Shown here in pieces: positions 1 to 5,067 of a stretch of DNA of 5,179 bases. The stretch spans positions 1 through 5,179 of the forward strand of contig PXDI01000059.1 in assembly GCA_003565095.1 (NCBI GenBank), given 5' to 3'. The notes beneath the pieces are model-generated. The model had not been told where the DNA came from and did not search any database. It saw only the letters and a program-made list of their open reading frames with translations. The translations under genes were made by a program, and so were the position numbers. The stretch's first letter is position 1, and the number at the start of each line of letters is the position of its first letter. This DNA comes from PVC group bacterium (GTDB lineage: Bacteria; Verrucomicrobiota; Kiritimatiellia; UBA8416; PXDI01).

Positions 1-33
1 CGAGGCGCGCTGCACCGCCCCTTATAGAAGGTC

Positions 34-101
34 CGATGTTACCAACAGGCAGGAGCGGAGAGCCCCTCGAAGCTCCTAGCTCCTGCCTGTTGATAACATC
101 G
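34..101. repeat. Near-perfect 23-bp inverted repeat (hairpin) left of the IS
   Basis: Arms 34-56 and 79-101 are reverse complements at 22 of 23 positions, around a 22-nt spacer (57-78). The only mismatch pairs C42 with A93. In a minus-strand transcript this pair would be G-U, so an RNA from that strand would be fully paired. The spacer end holds a small tandem repeat, AGCTCCT twice (71-84). No T-run follows either arm, so a simple intrinsic terminator is not supported. A REP-like palindrome, a small miniature element or a cruciform-forming site are all possible. A stop codon in one + frame (25-27) lies just before it, but too little sequence is present to call an upstream gene. Confidence 0.75.
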
Positions 102-109
102 CCAAAAGT

Positions 110-139
110 TCGACAACACAACGGAGTTCATCTTATTAT
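110..139 (+). promoter_or_regulatory. Sigma-70-like promoter at the left IS junction
   Basis: TCGACA (110-115, five of six bases of TTGACA) lies 18 bp before TATTAT (134-139, five of six of TATAAT). Transcription would begin near 146, a few bases before the first stem of the predicted bridge RNA. The -10 box lies inside the proposed IS left end (from 132), while the -35 box lies in flanking DNA. In the integrated state the promoter is therefore a hybrid of host and element sequence. A second and better -35 partner is at the right end of the element (1630-1635) and would act only in the circular form. Confidence 0.45.
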
Positions 140-145
140 GTTGCA

Positions 146-310
146 AGACACGCACCGTACGGAGACGAATGCTGCCCCACGACTCATGAAGTCTGTTTGT
201 AGATTTTCGCTCCGTACGGCGCGCTTTGACGCCAAACGAACACTCAAGATGGCGCCAACAGATGGCCCAACTATAAGGAATTCGATTTGTCAAAGCAAGC
301 GTGTTGTTGT
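146..310 (+). ncRNA. Predicted bridge RNA of the IS110 element
   Basis: Two consecutive stem-loops fill the non-coding left end. Stem 1 pairs 151-169 with 206-223 (18 pairs, one A-C mismatch, one bulged A165) and encloses a 36-nt loop (170-205) with a small apical hairpin GACT/AGTC (181-184/190-193). Stem 2 pairs 223-230 with 289-296 (GCTTTGAC/GTCAAAGC), then AAA/TTT and CGAA/TTCG (237-240/281-284). It encloses loop 241-280 with an apical hairpin at 250-269. By analogy with IS621, loop 1 would bind target and loop 2 donor DNA. GTTTGTAG (195-202) is the perfect complement of 1651-1658. ATAAG (273-277) is the complement of 132-136. AGATGGC (247-253) equals 1645-1651 at six of seven bases. Both right guides end in AG and are followed by three bases and TTCG. 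The 5' end comes from the -10 box; the 3' end is uncertain and may reach the recombinase start. Confidence 0.68.
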
Positions 311-328
311 GTTCAACCCAAAAGCAGT

Positions 329-336
329 AAGGAGGG
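329..336 (+). promoter_or_regulatory. Strong ribosome binding site fixing the recombinase start
   Basis: AAGGAGGG ends 7 nt before ATG 344 and is close to the ideal anti-16S complement. It selects ATG 344 over the non-ATG in-frame start at 287, which would lie inside the second stem of the predicted bridge RNA. Confidence 0.8.
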
Positions 337-343
337 TAACGAG

Positions 344-1600
344 ATGAATACGGGCTATGCCTTGTTGGTCGGACTGGACTGGGCGGATCAGAAACATGCG
401 TTGTGTTGGCGTATAGCCGGTGCAGGCAAACCGCGTTCAACGATGCTGGAGCACACACCGGAACGGATTAACGAATGGGTTTCGGAGCAGTTGGCCAAAC
501 AGCCGGGAGGGCGGATTGCCGTGTGCCTGGAACAGAAAAACGGCCCGGTGGTGCATGCCCTGATGGGATATGCGGAAGTGGACTTGTACCCCGTCAATCC
601 CGTGACCTTGGCTAAATACCGGGAGGCATTCTGTCCCAGCGGCGCGAAGGACGATCCCAGCGACGCGGCGTTGCTGCTGGATCTGCTTGAACGGCATAGG
701 GAAAAGTTAAGCGTTTGGCGGCCGGATACGGAAGAGACCCGCCTGTTACAACGGCTCTGCCAGGACCGGCGCAAAGCCGTGGATATGCGTACCAAGGTTT
801 GCAACAGCCTGCGCTCGAAGCTCAAGGAGTACTTTCCCCAGGCTTTACAACTGGTTGGAGACGACCTGACCACGGAGATGTGCTGTGCATTTCTCTGCAA
901 ATGGCCTTGTTTTGAAACTGTGGCCAAAGCGCAGCCGAACACGCTGCGTAAGTTCTATCACCGACACAACGCCCGCAACGAAGCGAAGATCGACGAACGC
1001 TTGAAGATGATCGCCGGCGGCCGGCCGCTGACGACCGACAGGGCTGTTGTCGAATCCGGTATCCGCTGGACCAGAACACTGATTCCGCAAATCCGCACAT
1101 TAAACCGTGCTGTTGAAGAATACGATCAACGGATACGCCAAATCTTCAAGGATCATCCCGATGCGCCGATCTTTAACAGCCTCCCAGGTGCCGGCCCTCA
1201 ATTGGCTCCTCGGCTGTTGACAACCTTCGGCACGGATCGCGACCGCTTCAAAACCGCCGGCGATATAGCCACGCTCAATGGCGTCGCCCCGGTCATCGAA
1301 CGCAGCGGCAAACAAACCTGGACTCATTGGCGTTGGCATTGCCCAAAATTCATGCGCCAAAGTCTTGTTGAATTTGCCGGACATTCAATCGGTTATTCGG
1401 CATGGGCCAAGGCATATTACGATGAGCAAATCGGACGAGGAAAAAAACACAATGCCGCTGTACGCGCCCTGGCATTCAAATGGGTTCGGATAATATTCCG
1501 ATGCTGGCAGACACAAACGACTTATGATGAGGCCGCTTATCTGAACGCCCTAAAGCTACACGGCTCATGGATCCCTGAAACCCTTAGAAAAACAGCATGA
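344..1600 (+). CDS. IS110-family DEDD transposase/recombinase
   Basis: This 418-residue protein is the recombinase of the surrounding element and would cut and rejoin DNA at donor and target sites specified by the bridge RNA. The N-terminal RuvC-like DEDD domain is visible: D12 in VGLDWADQKH, E63 in VCLEQKNG, and D104/D107 in AKDDPSDAA, the family's K-x-D-P-x-D-A signature. A charged helical stretch (about 115-165) follows. The C-terminal Transposase_20 domain (about 276-365) starts at SLPGAGPQLAPRLL and contains GDIATLNGVAPVIERSGKQT. S321 in the RSGK motif is the likely catalytic serine, by analogy with IS621. Length is normal for the family, with no frameshift or internal stop. The gene has its own strong ribosome binding site, and its 5' end follows the predicted bridge RNA directly. 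Family assignment is secure; activity is inferred. Confidence 0.96.
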   Translation: MNTGYALLVGLDWADQKHALCWRIAGAGKPRSTMLEHTPERINEWVSEQLAKQPGGRIAVCLEQKNGPVVHALMGYAEVDLYPVNPVTLAKYREAFCPSGAKDDPSDAALLLDLLERHREKLSVWRPDTEETRLLQRLCQDRRKAVDMRTKVCNSLRSKLKEYFPQALQLVGDDLTTEMCCAFLCKWPCFETVAKAQPNTLRKFYHRHNARNEAKIDERLKMIAGGRPLTTDRAVVESGIRWTRTLIPQIRTLNRAVEEYDQRIRQIFKDHPDAPIFNSLPGAGPQLAPRLLTTFGTDRDRFKTAGDIATLNGVAPVIERSGKQTWTHWRWHCPKFMRQSLVEFAGHSIGYSAWAKAYYDEQIGRGKKHNAAVRALAFKWVRIIFRCWQTQTTYDEAAYLNALKLHGSWIPETLRKTA

Positions 1601-1629
1601 TCACAGCAAAAAACAGCACAAAAAAAACG

Positions 1630-1652
1630 TTGACGGACTTACTCAGATGTCT
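1630..1652 (+). promoter_or_regulatory. Right-end -35 box and CT core of the IS
   Basis: TTGACG (1630-1635) matches the -35 consensus at five of six bases and has no useful -10 box downstream in place. Fifteen bases plus the CT at 1651-1652 separate it from the element edge. When ends are joined on CT, the TATTAT at 134-139 falls exactly 17 bp away. This is the arrangement by which IS110-subgroup circles switch on bridge RNA and recombinase transcription. Confidence 0.55.
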
Positions 1653-1679
1653 ACAAACGCGGCATCCGCCAACATAGAC
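1649..1679. repeat. Interrupted dyad across the right IS junction
   Basis: GTCTA (1649-1653) and TAGAC (1675-1679) share one centre of symmetry with GCGG (1659-1662) and CCGC (1666-1669), separated by unpaired CAAAC and CAACA. The outer arm includes the last IS bases and the CT core. Only CTA/TAG plus the inner stem would have existed before insertion. It may be a structured target or coincidence. Confidence 0.3.
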
Positions 1680-1719
1680 ACGGTGAAACCCCTTAAGCTA
1701 GCGCCATTCCTGTCTGTCC

Positions 1720-1741
1720 CCAATATTTTCCCAATATTTTC
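1720..1741. repeat. 11-bp tandem duplication
   Basis: CCAATATTTTC occurs twice with no spacer (1720-1730 and 1731-1741), perfectly conserved, in the AT-rich gap between the IS and the toxin-like gene. It could be a slippage duplication or a pair of protein-binding sites. No function can be read from it. Confidence 0.7.
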
Positions 1742-1761
1742 TCCTATATCTCTTGATAAAT

Positions 1762-1797
1762 GTAACATAGTATAACTTTTCTGTTGTATTATGTTAC
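1762..1797 (+). promoter_or_regulatory. 15-bp hairpin in the leader of the AbiE-like operon
   Basis: GTAACATAGTATAAC (1762-1776) pairs with GTTGTATTATGTTAC (1783-1797) around a 6-nt loop TTTTCT. All 15 positions pair in a + strand RNA, with two G-U pairs (1770-1789 and 1773-1786). On the opposite strand these would be A-C mismatches, so the fold favours a + strand transcript. The outer eight pairs form a perfect DNA dyad, GTAACATA/TATGTTAC, 21 nt before the toxin-like start codon. It could be an autoregulatory operator for the winged-helix antitoxin, since AbiEi proteins bind inverted repeats in their own promoters, or a leader hairpin limiting translation. No clear -35/-10 pair was resolved nearby. 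Confidence 0.5.
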
Positions 1798-1818
1798 TGA
1801 TATTTGTATTGTTGCATT

Positions 1819-2616
1819 ATGAACGATGTCAAAATAGATACGATTGAACAAATCCAGCGGATCATTGCCGGGATGGTGGCGTCGAATCCGTCCGGGCGCA
1901 ATCTGCTTTTAATCGGCGGGTTCCGCTACCGTTTTCTGGATCACAGCGTCAGGGTATCGGATGACATCGATTATCACTGGGGTGGTGACGCAAAAAATAA
2001 ACAGCAGGAGTTGTTGAAGCTTTTTGAGCGCCGTCTGCTTCCTGAAGTAAAAAAACGTTTCAATCTTGACGGCCAGGCAACAGCGCATTCCGGTCCGGAA
2101 GCCGATAGCACCGCTGTGATCATTATAGACCTGGCATTCTGGGGAGGTGACTCATCCGTTGGCCGAATTGAAATTCCGGTTGAGATTACGAGGATCGTTT
2201 GTGCCGACAAATTAGAATTGCGCACGGCTTCCGGTGTGATTTATCCGACCGTTTCCGATGCCGATATGATCGAAAGCAAAATACTGGCGGTATTCAACCG
2301 GGTCTATCTGCGTCACAGGGATTTGCTTGATATTTATCTCTTCAAAGATCATCTGCATCCGGATTCAGGCACCCGTTTGGCGGCGAAGATCAGTGTGCTG
2401 CAAATTTCAGAAACGGATATACAGAAGCGTTATGCAGATTTGATTCAGCATTCAGATTATCATGCTCGTACCATTCAGGAAGTTATTAATACCCAGATTG
2501 ACAGCACCGCGGCAGAGCATTTGCAGGATGCCGGAGGAGCGGCGGTTGTTTTAAGGGAAAGCCTGAATGTTATAGAAGCAGTAATCCCGACAGGGGACTA
2601 TCATGCGGATGATTGA
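1819..2616 (+). CDS. AbiEii/AbiGii-type nucleotidyltransferase (toxin-like)
   Basis: The protein of 265 residues from ATG 1819 resembles AbiEii-family nucleotidyltransferases, the toxin half of type IV toxin-antitoxin and abortive-infection systems. Related MenT toxins transfer nucleotides to tRNA acceptor ends, but the substrate here is unknown. The polymerase-beta-like core shows GG at 33-34 (LLLIGGFRYRF), then RVSDDIDYHW with the metal-binding pair D49-x-D51. The second conserved block is K154, R161 and R167-D168-x-x-D171 in KILAVFNRVYLRHRDLLDIYL. The region between is rich in beta-type residues (about 99-125). An in-frame TTG at 1804 would add five residues; ATG 1819 is preferred, although no good ribosome binding site precedes either. 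The stop overlaps the next gene by 14 nt, indicating translational coupling. Catalytic residues look intact. Family is well supported; toxicity and phage defence are inferred. Confidence 0.87.
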   Translation: MNDVKIDTIEQIQRIIAGMVASNPSGRNLLLIGGFRYRFLDHSVRVSDDIDYHWGGDAKNKQQELLKLFERRLLPEVKKRFNLDGQATAHSGPEADSTAVIIIDLAFWGGDSSVGRIEIPVEITRIVCADKLELRTASGVIYPTVSDADMIESKILAVFNRVYLRHRDLLDIYLFKDHLHPDSGTRLAAKISVLQISETDIQKRYADLIQHSDYHARTIQEVINTQIDSTAAEHLQDAGGAAVVLRESLNVIEAVIPTGDYHADD

Positions 2617-3229
2617 ATGGAGCAAAACTCTTGAGCAACAGCGGCGTGACTATGGCAAGACCGTTTTCAGCGTAACGGAACTGGCCAATATTTCCGGCCT
2701 GTCTCCGCGTTCGCTTAATATGGCGTTGCAACGTTTGATAAAATATGGCGTCCTGCAGCGTTACAGCACCGGCCGTTACGGGCTGCCCGGTGGTTCCCGC
2801 GCGGAAGATATTGTTCCCTCGCTTGACAGTCTGGCATATATCACGGGACTCTATGTTCTATATGATCAACAGGTCATTACTCAAAAACAGCGGCAAATAA
2901 CTTGTTTTACACGTCGCAGGCACAACCGCGGCAGAGTGCGCGAAACTGCCTGTGGAAAAATTGTTTTCATGTGCGTTGCAACAGCAGTGTATGCTCCGCC
3001 ATTAGACTCCGTGACCGCCTCATTGGAGCAAGCCTTTTGTGACGCATTATACATCTGCCGTAAACGGGGTGTAAGAATAAGTGAGCTTGTTACATTCCGC
3101 AACCTGGACAGGGTCGACAAGGTTATGGTCAACGAGATGCTATATAAATATCCTGTGTCCGTCCGTCACGAAGCAGGTGTAATATTAAGCATCAATCAAC
3201 ATCCGGCAGGTACGCGCCGTGCTGTTTGA
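2603..3229 (+). CDS. AbiEi-type winged-helix antitoxin/regulator
   Basis: This 208-residue protein is the expected partner of the preceding nucleotidyltransferase. Residues about 20-63 form a winged helix-turn-helix (FSVTELANISGLSPRSLNMA, then LIKYGVLQRYSTGRYGLPGG with the wing at STGRYGL), typical of the AbiEi N-terminal domain. The rest, from DSLAYITGLYVLYD (75-88) through ITCFTRRRHNRGR and LEQAFCDALYI (141-151) to VTFRNLDRVD, resembles the AbiEi C-terminal region. That region in the family neutralises the toxin and helps repress the operon. AGGGG (2592-2596) lies 6 nt before ATG 2603 and supports this start over ATG 2609. The gene overlaps the toxin-like stop by 14 nt. Its last 38 bp run antisense into the 3' end of the oxidoreductase gene. 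The order toxin then antitoxin is reversed from classical AbiE loci. Basic cluster RRRHNRGRVR (104-113) may contact nucleic acid or toxin. Confidence 0.82.
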   Translation: MRMIEWSKTLEQQRRDYGKTVFSVTELANISGLSPRSLNMALQRLIKYGVLQRYSTGRYGLPGGSRAEDIVPSLDSLAYITGLYVLYDQQVITQKQRQITCFTRRRHNRGRVRETACGKIVFMCVATAVYAPPLDSVTASLEQAFCDALYICRKRGVRISELVTFRNLDRVDKVMVNEMLYKYPVSVRHEAGVILSINQHPAGTRRAV

Positions 3230-4535
3230 GGGTTGCGCGCAGAGCGTCGGTATCAACCGCGCGGATATCTTGCCGTTCATCGGCGGCAGCCATTGCCGCG
3301 GCAACACCGGCTGCTTCACCCATGCACAGACACACCGGCATCACCCGCGTGCTGCCCTGGACTGCGCGGTCAGTTGAAATGCTGCGGCCCGCTACCAGTA
3401 CGTTGCGCAGTCCCTTGGGCGTCAGGCAGCGGTAGGGTACGCCATGTGATTCGCCTTTGCCCATGTGCAGCGCAGTTCCATGCCCTTCCATAATCGTGCC
3501 GATCTCTTTTTTCTTGTGATGAATATCAATAAAATAATTGTTGCGGCAGATTTCATCTGTAAAGCTGCGCTTCTCCGCAAAGTCCTGTTCAGTGAGAATA
3601 TAATCGCCAATGACCCGGCGCGTTTCACGAATGCCCATCAGCGATCCGGTTTCAACCAGAAAGCTATTGGCAAAAGCTTCCGGCCAATATTCCGCCAGCG
3701 CGTCGCGGAACTGTTTCGCCATCCTCCGTCCGGCAATCAAAGCCTTACTGACGGTTGCCGGATCTGTATTATCGACTTCCCACAGGTGCCCCGCATTGAA
3801 CCCGATCACCCCGGGGCCGACGATATTGTTGCAGGAATGGCGGTCGGGAATTAACGGGTATTTGCCGTCGGCGAGGATTCTGTCTATGATTCCGTTTTTC
3901 TCACTGTTTTTGAAAGGACGCCAGTCATGGGTGTAGGCATACATGTCGACATTCGCCAGCATGAAGCAATGTGTTGCCGGCTGCATTTCTCCGTCTTCGT
4001 CGCCTTTGATAAATTCCGCACCGGCCCATGCCGCCAGGTCGGCGTCACCGGTGCAGTCAATATAGATTTTAGCGCGTAATGCGCTCAACCCGGATTTATT
4101 GGCGGCAATGATGGTGCTGACGGAATCGTCAGCAGTTTTTTCGACTGCTGTCACTTGTGTGTTGAACAATACTTTGGCTCCGTTTCCGGTAACCAGATCA
4201 TCGTAGATGCGTTTCAGCAATTCGGGGTCGATCGGTGTCCAGTCAAAGCGGGTTGGTGGCACATGCGGCATTCCGGCCATACAGGTTTTCAATACTTTTT
4301 CGCCCATGCCGCCATAGATGATTCGTTCCTTGTCGGTGAAAGGGCACCATGCCGGTACAAGCCCGTTAGTACCCATTCCGCCAAGAATACTGGTTGCCTC
4401 GATCAGCAAGGTTCTGGCTCCGGCACGTGCCGCCGCCGCCGCCGCGGTACAACCGGCCGGCCCGCCGCCGGCAACAATAACATCCCAGCTTTCGTCATAG
4501 GGAATTTCGCGTTGAGACAGGGTATAAGTGCTCAT
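3192..4535 (-). CDS. FAD-dependent oxidoreductase (FAD_oxidored family)
   Basis: This complete 447-residue flavoprotein lacks a signal peptide or membrane segment, so it should be cytoplasmic. The N-terminal Rossmann fold binds FAD: DVIVAGGGPAGCTAA has the GxGxxG-type loop at 23-28, and E46 in LLIEA is placed to bind the ribose. Family blocks follow in order: GGMGTNGLVP (52-61), YIDCTGDADLAAWAGA (158-173), GSLMGIRETRRVIGDYILTE (298-317), and the C-terminal FAD-closing segment LVAGRSISTDRAVQGSTR with MPVCLCMGEAAGVAAA (about 380-414). The family acts on small organic substrates, often beside carbohydrate-degradation genes in PVC bacteria, but the substrate cannot be read here. The start is fixed by AAGGAG (minus strand, 4549-4544), 8 nt before the ATG. 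An unidentified gene lies upstream in the same orientation 532 bp away, too far for a tight operon. The 3' end overlaps the convergent AbiEi-like gene. Confidence 0.93.
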   Translation of the reverse strand: MSTYTLSQREIPYDESWDVIVAGGGPAGCTAAAAAARAGARTLLIEATSILGGMGTNGLVPAWCPFTDKERIIYGGMGEKVLKTCMAGMPHVPPTRFDWTPIDPELLKRIYDDLVTGNGAKVLFNTQVTAVEKTADDSVSTIIAANKSGLSALRAKIYIDCTGDADLAAWAGAEFIKGDEDGEMQPATHCFMLANVDMYAYTHDWRPFKNSEKNGIIDRILADGKYPLIPDRHSCNNIVGPGVIGFNAGHLWEVDNTDPATVSKALIAGRRMAKQFRDALAEYWPEAFANSFLVETGSLMGIRETRRVIGDYILTEQDFAEKRSFTDEICRNNYFIDIHHKKKEIGTIMEGHGTALHMGKGESHGVPYRCLTPKGLRNVLVAGRSISTDRAVQGSTRVMPVCLCMGEAAGVAAAMAAADERQDIRAVDTDALRATLKQHGAYLPDVD

Positions 4536-4543
4536 TTTTCCAA

Positions 4544-4549
4544 CTCCTT
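4544..4549 (-). promoter_or_regulatory. Ribosome binding site of the FAD oxidoreductase
   Basis: On the minus strand AAGGAG sits 8 nt before ATG 4535, in a purine-rich context. It decides the start, since no other in-frame ATG lies close to the Rossmann motif with such a site. Confidence 0.75.
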
Positions 4550-4568
4550 CTTGTTTACAAAAGGCATA

Positions 4569-4599
4569 TAAATAGCACTTTCATTAGGGATGTTGTAAA
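4569..4599 (-). promoter_or_regulatory. Possible promoter of the FAD oxidoreductase
   Basis: On the minus strand TTTACA (4599-4594) matches the -35 consensus at five of six bases. TATTTA (4574-4569) could serve as -10 with a long 19-bp spacer. It would give a leader of about 25-30 nt before the start codon. Spacing is poor and the region is AT-rich, so this is tentative. Confidence 0.25.
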
Positions 4600-4640
4600 G
4601 TTAAATCTGTTTACGGTGGTGAATAAACGAAAAAGGCGAT

Positions 4641-4661
4641 CTTGAGCCCGAGTAGGGCAAG
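4641..4661 (-). terminator. Weak hairpin, possible minus-strand terminator
   Basis: CTTGAGCCC (4641-4649) and GGGCAAG (4655-4661) can pair over seven positions with a 2-nt bulge and a 5-nt loop. On the minus strand the stem is followed, after six bases, by TTTTT. It could end transcription from the gene at the right edge before the oxidoreductase promoter. The gap between stem and T-run is larger than in a standard terminator. GGGCAAG is also repeated directly at 4666-4672. Confidence 0.22.
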
Positions 4662-4761
4662 CTTGGGGCAAGGTAATTCTTTTGCTCAATCACGGGAGTG
4701 CCTTTCGTTGGTTCAAAACATTATATTGCGATATCTTAAGTGTTTCATCATGTGTTATTCT

Positions 4762-4895
4762 CAATATCCAGCAACCAACCCGCCGTCGCCTTCGGCTATG
4801 GCGTGGCACGGCAAGGAATATCCAATTTCCAAGGAAAATTCGTCTTCTGTTCTTTTTCTGGCCTTGTTCGGTTGGAAATTCCTTGTTGGATATTG
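4762..4895. repeat. 134-bp palindromic intergenic element, MITE-like
   Basis: The ends are perfect 9-bp inverted repeats, CAATATCCA (4762-4770) and TGGATATTG (4887-4895). Inside lies a second, longer arm: AATATCCAATTTCCAA (4817-4832) pairs fully with 4872-4894 apart from a 7-nt insertion (4881-4887). A GC-rich hairpin CGCC-GTC-GCC-TTC-GGC-TAT-GGCG (4781-4803) sits near the left end and is itself flanked by GCCGT/ACGGC (4782-4786/4808-4812). Short + strand reading frames through this stretch show no domain and look like chance. The layout suggests a non-autonomous mobile or REP-type repeat, but only one copy is visible. Confidence 0.45.
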
Positions 4896-5067
4896 GGTTT
4901 TGTTATTAAAGATTTATCTGTCAATCGTTTAGGTTAAACGCGCACCCGTGCCGAATTGCTGAGCAAGCCCCGGCCTGCCTTGACAAGTTATGCTGTAATC
5001 TGCTGTACTCATCTTGATGTACCGCAAATCTTTTCAACTAATTTGCTGTAGCTGCGTCATGGCGGCA
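4896..5067. other. Intergenic stretch without identified gene
   Basis: No reading frame with supporting features is seen here. Only minor symmetries are visible: CGTTTA/TAAACG (4926-4931/4935-4940), TTGC/GCAA (4956-4959/4963-4966) and GCAAAT/ATTTGC (5024-5029/5041-5046). None has a T-run that would make it a convincing terminator. It is the 3' flank of the partial gene at the right edge. Confidence 0.5.

Larger units (their letters stand above)
132..1652 (+). mobile_element. IS110-family insertion sequence, complete, about 1.52 kb
   Basis: The element consists of a 212-nt non-coding left end, one DEDD recombinase gene and a 52-nt right end. This layout fits the IS110 subgroup, which carries its bridge RNA upstream of the recombinase, unlike IS1111. 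Ends were set by three observations. A CT dinucleotide occurs at 132-133 and 1651-1652. Joining the ends on that CT puts TTGACG (1630-1635) exactly 17 bp from TATTAT (134-139), as expected for the circle-junction promoter known from IS621. The predicted RNA also contains an 8-nt complement of core plus right flank (195-202 against 1651-1658). There are no terminal inverted repeats and no evident long target duplication, as usual for the family. The recombinase gene is uninterrupted, so the copy may be active. Exact ends are inferred from a single copy. Confidence 0.72.

Noticed and set aside
36..347. A 103-codon + strand frame from ATG 36 across the left flank and IS left end
   Set aside because: It runs through the palindrome, the IS boundary and both bridge-RNA stems. 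It lacks a ribosome binding site and shows no domain.
39..458. A 139-codon minus-strand frame over the IS left end
   Set aside because: It crosses the proposed IS boundary and overlaps the start of the recombinase gene antisense, with no protein-like pattern.
388..942. Long antisense frame inside the recombinase gene
   Set aside because: It is a shadow of a GC-biased coding strand. The + strand has clear DEDD motifs, and the antisense product is Ser/Arg-rich without motifs.
97..1696. Reading frame restored across the empty target (97-133 joined to 1653-1696), suggesting the IS split a gene
   Set aside because: The joined frame is only about 25 codons, has a stop directly upstream (94-96) and resembles no known protein.
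1753..1776. TTGATA and TATAAC as promoter of the AbiE-like operon
   Set aside because: The spacer is only 12 bp, and TATAAC lies within the hairpin arm.
3226..3854. Several + strand frames opposite the FAD oxidoreductase
   Set aside because: They are shadows of a complete flavoprotein gene with FAD-binding motifs, and none shows a domain or ribosome binding site.
4642..4937. Overlapping + strand frames of 65-96 codons in the oxidoreductase upstream region
   Set aside because: Three competing frames cover the same palindromic repeat and no ribosome binding site stands out. The hydrophobic tail arises from the T-rich repeat arm.
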